This document shows, in pieces, positions 33,989 through 35,654 of a stretch of DNA of 35,654 bases (positions are counted from its first letter, which is position 1; each line of letters starts with the position of its first letter). Made by a program: the position numbers and the translations under genes. Location: contig JAQXJC010000025.1 in the NCBI GenBank assembly GCA_029008115.1, forward strand, positions 1-35,654, in the 5' to 3' direction. Source of the stretch: Desulfovibrionaceae bacterium. GTDB lineage: Bacteria > Desulfobacterota > Desulfovibrionia > Desulfovibrionales > Desulfovibrionaceae. Below the pieces are notes generated by a model. The model saw only the letters and a program-made list of their open reading frames with translations, did not search any database and was not told the origin of the DNA.

Positions 33989-34118
33989 TCTCATATTCCC
34001 GCTCCGGCATTTTCCCGGCAGGCGGCCCTTGTGCCGGACACGGGGCCACACGCCGCCCCGCCGCCCTGCCTTTCCCTCCAACCCACGGTCGAGCCCTGCC
34101 GTGGCACCCCCGAAGACC

Positions 34119-35192
34119 ATGATCAATCTCCTCGACTATACCCTGCCCGAACTCACCGACTGGATGCAGAACGAGCTGGGCGAGCCCAAGTTCCGGGCCG
34201 TCCAGGTCTGGCAATGGATCTGGCAGAAGATGGCCCGCGATTTCGACGCCATGACCAATGTCTCCAAAGCCTGCCGGGAACGCCTGGCCCAGTGTGCCGA
34301 GATCCGCTGGCCCGAGATCGTCACCGTGGAACAGAGCAGCGACGATACCACCAAGTTCCTGCTCCGCCTCCAGGACGGCGCCGAAGTGGAGACCGTGCTC
34401 ATCCCCAGCGACTCCCGCGAAGGCGTGCGCCGCTGGACCCAGTGTCTGTCCTCGCAGGTGGGCTGCGCCATGGCCTGCACCTTCTGCAGTACCGGCACCA
34501 TGGGCTTCGAGCGCAACATGACCATGGGCGAGATCCTAGGCCAGATCCTGGTGGCCCGCGAGCACCTGGGCGATACCCGCCCCGACTGGCCCGTGCTGCG
34601 CAACCTGGTCTTCATGGGCATGGGCGAGCCCCTGCTCAACCTCAAGAACGTCATGCGCGCCCTGGAGAGTCTCAACAACGACAAGGGCCTGAACTTCTCG
34701 CCCCGCCGCATCACGGTCTCCACCTGCGGCATCGAGAAGGGCCTGCGCGAGCTGGGCGAGAGCGGCCTGGCCTATCTGGCCGTGTCCCTGCACGCTCCCA
34801 CCCAGGAACTGCGCGCCCGCATCATGCCCAAGGCCGCCCGCTGGCCCCTCGAGGACCTGCTCCAGGCCCTCAAGTCCTATCCGCTCAAGACCCGCGAGCG
34901 CATCACCTTCGAATATCTGCTGCTGGGCGGCGTCAACGACGGTCTGGAACAGGCCCGGCAGCTGGCCCGCGTGGTCAGCGACGTCAAGGGCAAGCTCAAC
35001 CTCATCGTCTACAACCCCTCCGAGGGCGATCCCTACAAGGCCCCCTCACCGGAACGCGTGCTGGCCTTCGAGCAGTACCTCTGGGACCGCAACATCACGG
35101 CCATCATCCGCAAGAGCAAGGGGCAGGACATCAAGGCGGCCTGCGGCCAGCTCAAGGCCGCCCGCCAGAACGAGGCCGGGGAACAGGCCTAG
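34119..35192 (+). CDS. rlmN: 23S rRNA/tRNA adenine-C2 methyltransferase RlmN, copy 2
   Basis: The protein has 357 residues from ATG 34119. This start aligns with copy 1 (MINLLDYTLPELTDWM against MKDILNMTLPELTRWM), although no strong ribosome site is visible. All catalytic residues sit at the same numbers as in copy 1: C109, the cluster C116/C120/C123 (GCAMACTFC) and C342 in ACGQL. MGMGEPLLN is present. The only change inside the cluster loop is Gly to Ala at 119. The protein is close to copy 1 along its whole length, with differences at both ends and in surface loops. Two full RlmN proteins in one genome is unusual; a difference in target (23S A2503 against tRNA A37) is a possibility, but no sequence feature shows it. 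Confidence 0.95.
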   Translation: MINLLDYTLPELTDWMQNELGEPKFRAVQVWQWIWQKMARDFDAMTNVSKACRERLAQCAEIRWPEIVTVEQSSDDTTKFLLRLQDGAEVETVLIPSDSREGVRRWTQCLSSQVGCAMACTFCSTGTMGFERNMTMGEILGQILVAREHLGDTRPDWPVLRNLVFMGMGEPLLNLKNVMRALESLNNDKGLNFSPRRITVSTCGIEKGLRELGESGLAYLAVSLHAPTQELRARIMPKAARWPLEDLLQALKSYPLKTRERITFEYLLLGGVNDGLEQARQLARVVSDVKGKLNLIVYNPSEGDPYKAPSPERVLAFEQYLWDRNITAIIRKSKGQDIKAACGQLKAARQNEAGEQA

Positions 35193-35208
35193 ACAAGAAT
35201 GCTTTCCG

Positions 35209-35251
35209 GGGGAAGGAGGCCCTTTGCCCGCGCTAACGTGCCTCCTTCCCC
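35209..35251 (+). terminator. Hairpin after rlmN copy 2
   Basis: A perfect 12-bp inverted repeat, GGGGAAGGAGGC (35209-35220) and GCCTCCTTCCCC (35240-35251), has a 19-base loop. No T-run follows. It lies 16 bases after the rlmN stop. Confidence 0.55.
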
Positions 35252-35402
35252 GTCCCCTATCCTCTTCAAACGCGCTTTTCCCGGGACAGCTTTGGCAAGC
35301 AGATTGAAAGATCATCACAGCGCTGCAAGCCCCTTTTTATCCCCTTCCAGCGCCCCTCTGGACGCTGAAAAACAAATGTCCGGCAAGAGAGACGTACAAA
35401 CG

Positions 35403-35430
35403 AAAAAGACGCCCTCAGGGCGTCTTTTTT
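35403..35430. terminator. Bidirectional Rho-independent terminator
   Basis: A GACGCCC-TCA-GGGCGTC hairpin (35408-35424) is flanked by AAAAA on the left and TTTTTT on the right, so it can work in both directions. It separates rlmN copy 2 from the converging gene at 35480. The stretch 35252-35402 before it shows no gene. Confidence 0.9.
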
Positions 35431-35479
35431 CGTTATCCGGAACGATGGGGGGCCATGCCGTGGAGCATGGCTGACAAGC

Positions 35480-35654
35480 TCAGGCGCGGGCCCGTCGCCC
35501 CGTGCCCCGGCGACGATCCCACCACAGCCCGCGGCGGGCCAGACGGACAAGGACCAGCAGGGCCCAGAGCAACGCACAGCCCAGGTGGCCATGCTTGATG
35601 AGGGTGTACACAGGGCCGTAGAAGGAAAAGTCCTGGAAGTTGTGCAGGATCAGG
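35480..35654 (-). CDS. C-terminal end of an unidentified membrane protein (cut by window edge)
   Basis: On the minus strand the frame is open from the window edge to TGA at 35482-35480, giving the last ~57 residues. They read HNFQDFSFYGPVYTLIKHGH, then a hydrophobic helix (LGCALLWALLVLVRLA) and a very basic tail rich in Arg and Trp. This fits the last helix and cytoplasmic tail of an inner-membrane protein. No family is recognised from so short a piece. The bidirectional terminator 50 bases beyond supports the end of a real gene. Confidence 0.55.
   Translation of the reverse strand, partial: LILHNFQDFSFYGPVYTLIKHGHLGCALLWALLVLVRLARRGLWWDRRRGTGRRARA

Larger units (their letters stand above)
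32563..35192 (+). repeat. Duplicated HD-protein/rlmN module, copy 2
   Basis: Partner of 6866-9395. The two genes have kept order and relative strand, but the spacer between them differs in length (221 bases here, 115 in copy 1). The similarity is therefore in the genes, not in a recent block copy including spacers. Confidence 0.85.

Noticed and set aside
1..35654. Mobile elements, CRISPR arrays or prophage genes
   Set aside because: No transposase, integrase, phage protein, regular repeat-spacer pattern or tRNA attachment site was found on reading both strands.

Overview
The window looks like a chromosomal segment of a sulfate-reducing bacterium of the Desulfovibrionaceae. The complete dsrM-K-J-O-P operon, an L-lactate permease, SelB and GC-rich codon usage with C/G-ending codons all fit this. 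The genus cannot be fixed from the sequence alone. No rRNA, tRNA, CRISPR array, transposase or integrase was found.

Layout. (a) 1-5145, plus strand: a tightly packed operon with the end of a polyketide-synthase/dehydratase-like protein, a TolC-type outer-membrane lipoprotein, an HlyD-type periplasmic adaptor and a Wzx/MATE-like flippase. (b) 5176-6787: a strongly AT-rich island encoding an EptA-like phosphoethanolamine transferase, split by a frame change at a TA-repeat. (c) 6866-13714, minus strand: rlmN copy 1, an HD-domain protein with a decayed CCA-adding-enzyme-like head (copy 1), dinB, a YjbQ-family gene, homoserine dehydrogenase and an AlaC-type aminotransferase. (d) 13935-19302, plus strand: mtnA, a probable surface-carbohydrate protein, selB and a GtrA-like membrane protein. 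(e) 19385-21019, minus strand: lactate permease, facing a small membrane-anchored protein and a LysR regulator. (f) 23044-26431, plus strand: plsY, thrC and a VKOR-thioredoxin fusion. (g) 26555-32101, plus strand: an RsbRD-N-like gene followed by dsrMKJOP, which forms the transmembrane redox complex working with dissimilatory sulfite reductase. (h) 32563-35192, plus strand: a second complete HD-protein plus rlmN pair. (i) The end of an unidentified membrane protein on the minus strand.

How the genes connect. Lactate uptake (lctP) and DsrMKJOP belong to lactate-driven sulfate respiration. The aminotransferase, hom and thrC are amino-acid metabolism genes. The first operon and the EptA-like gene concern the cell envelope.

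The main oddity is the two-gene module HD-protein plus rlmN. It occurs twice, about 23 kb apart and in opposite orientation, with both copies intact and similar but clearly diverged. In both copies the HD protein keeps the tRNA-nucleotidyltransferase architecture and the HD metal site but has lost the nucleotidyltransferase signature residues. This suggests an RNA-binding or phosphohydrolase partner of RlmN rather than a CCA-adding enzyme. An assembly join between two related genomes is the alternative explanation for the duplication.
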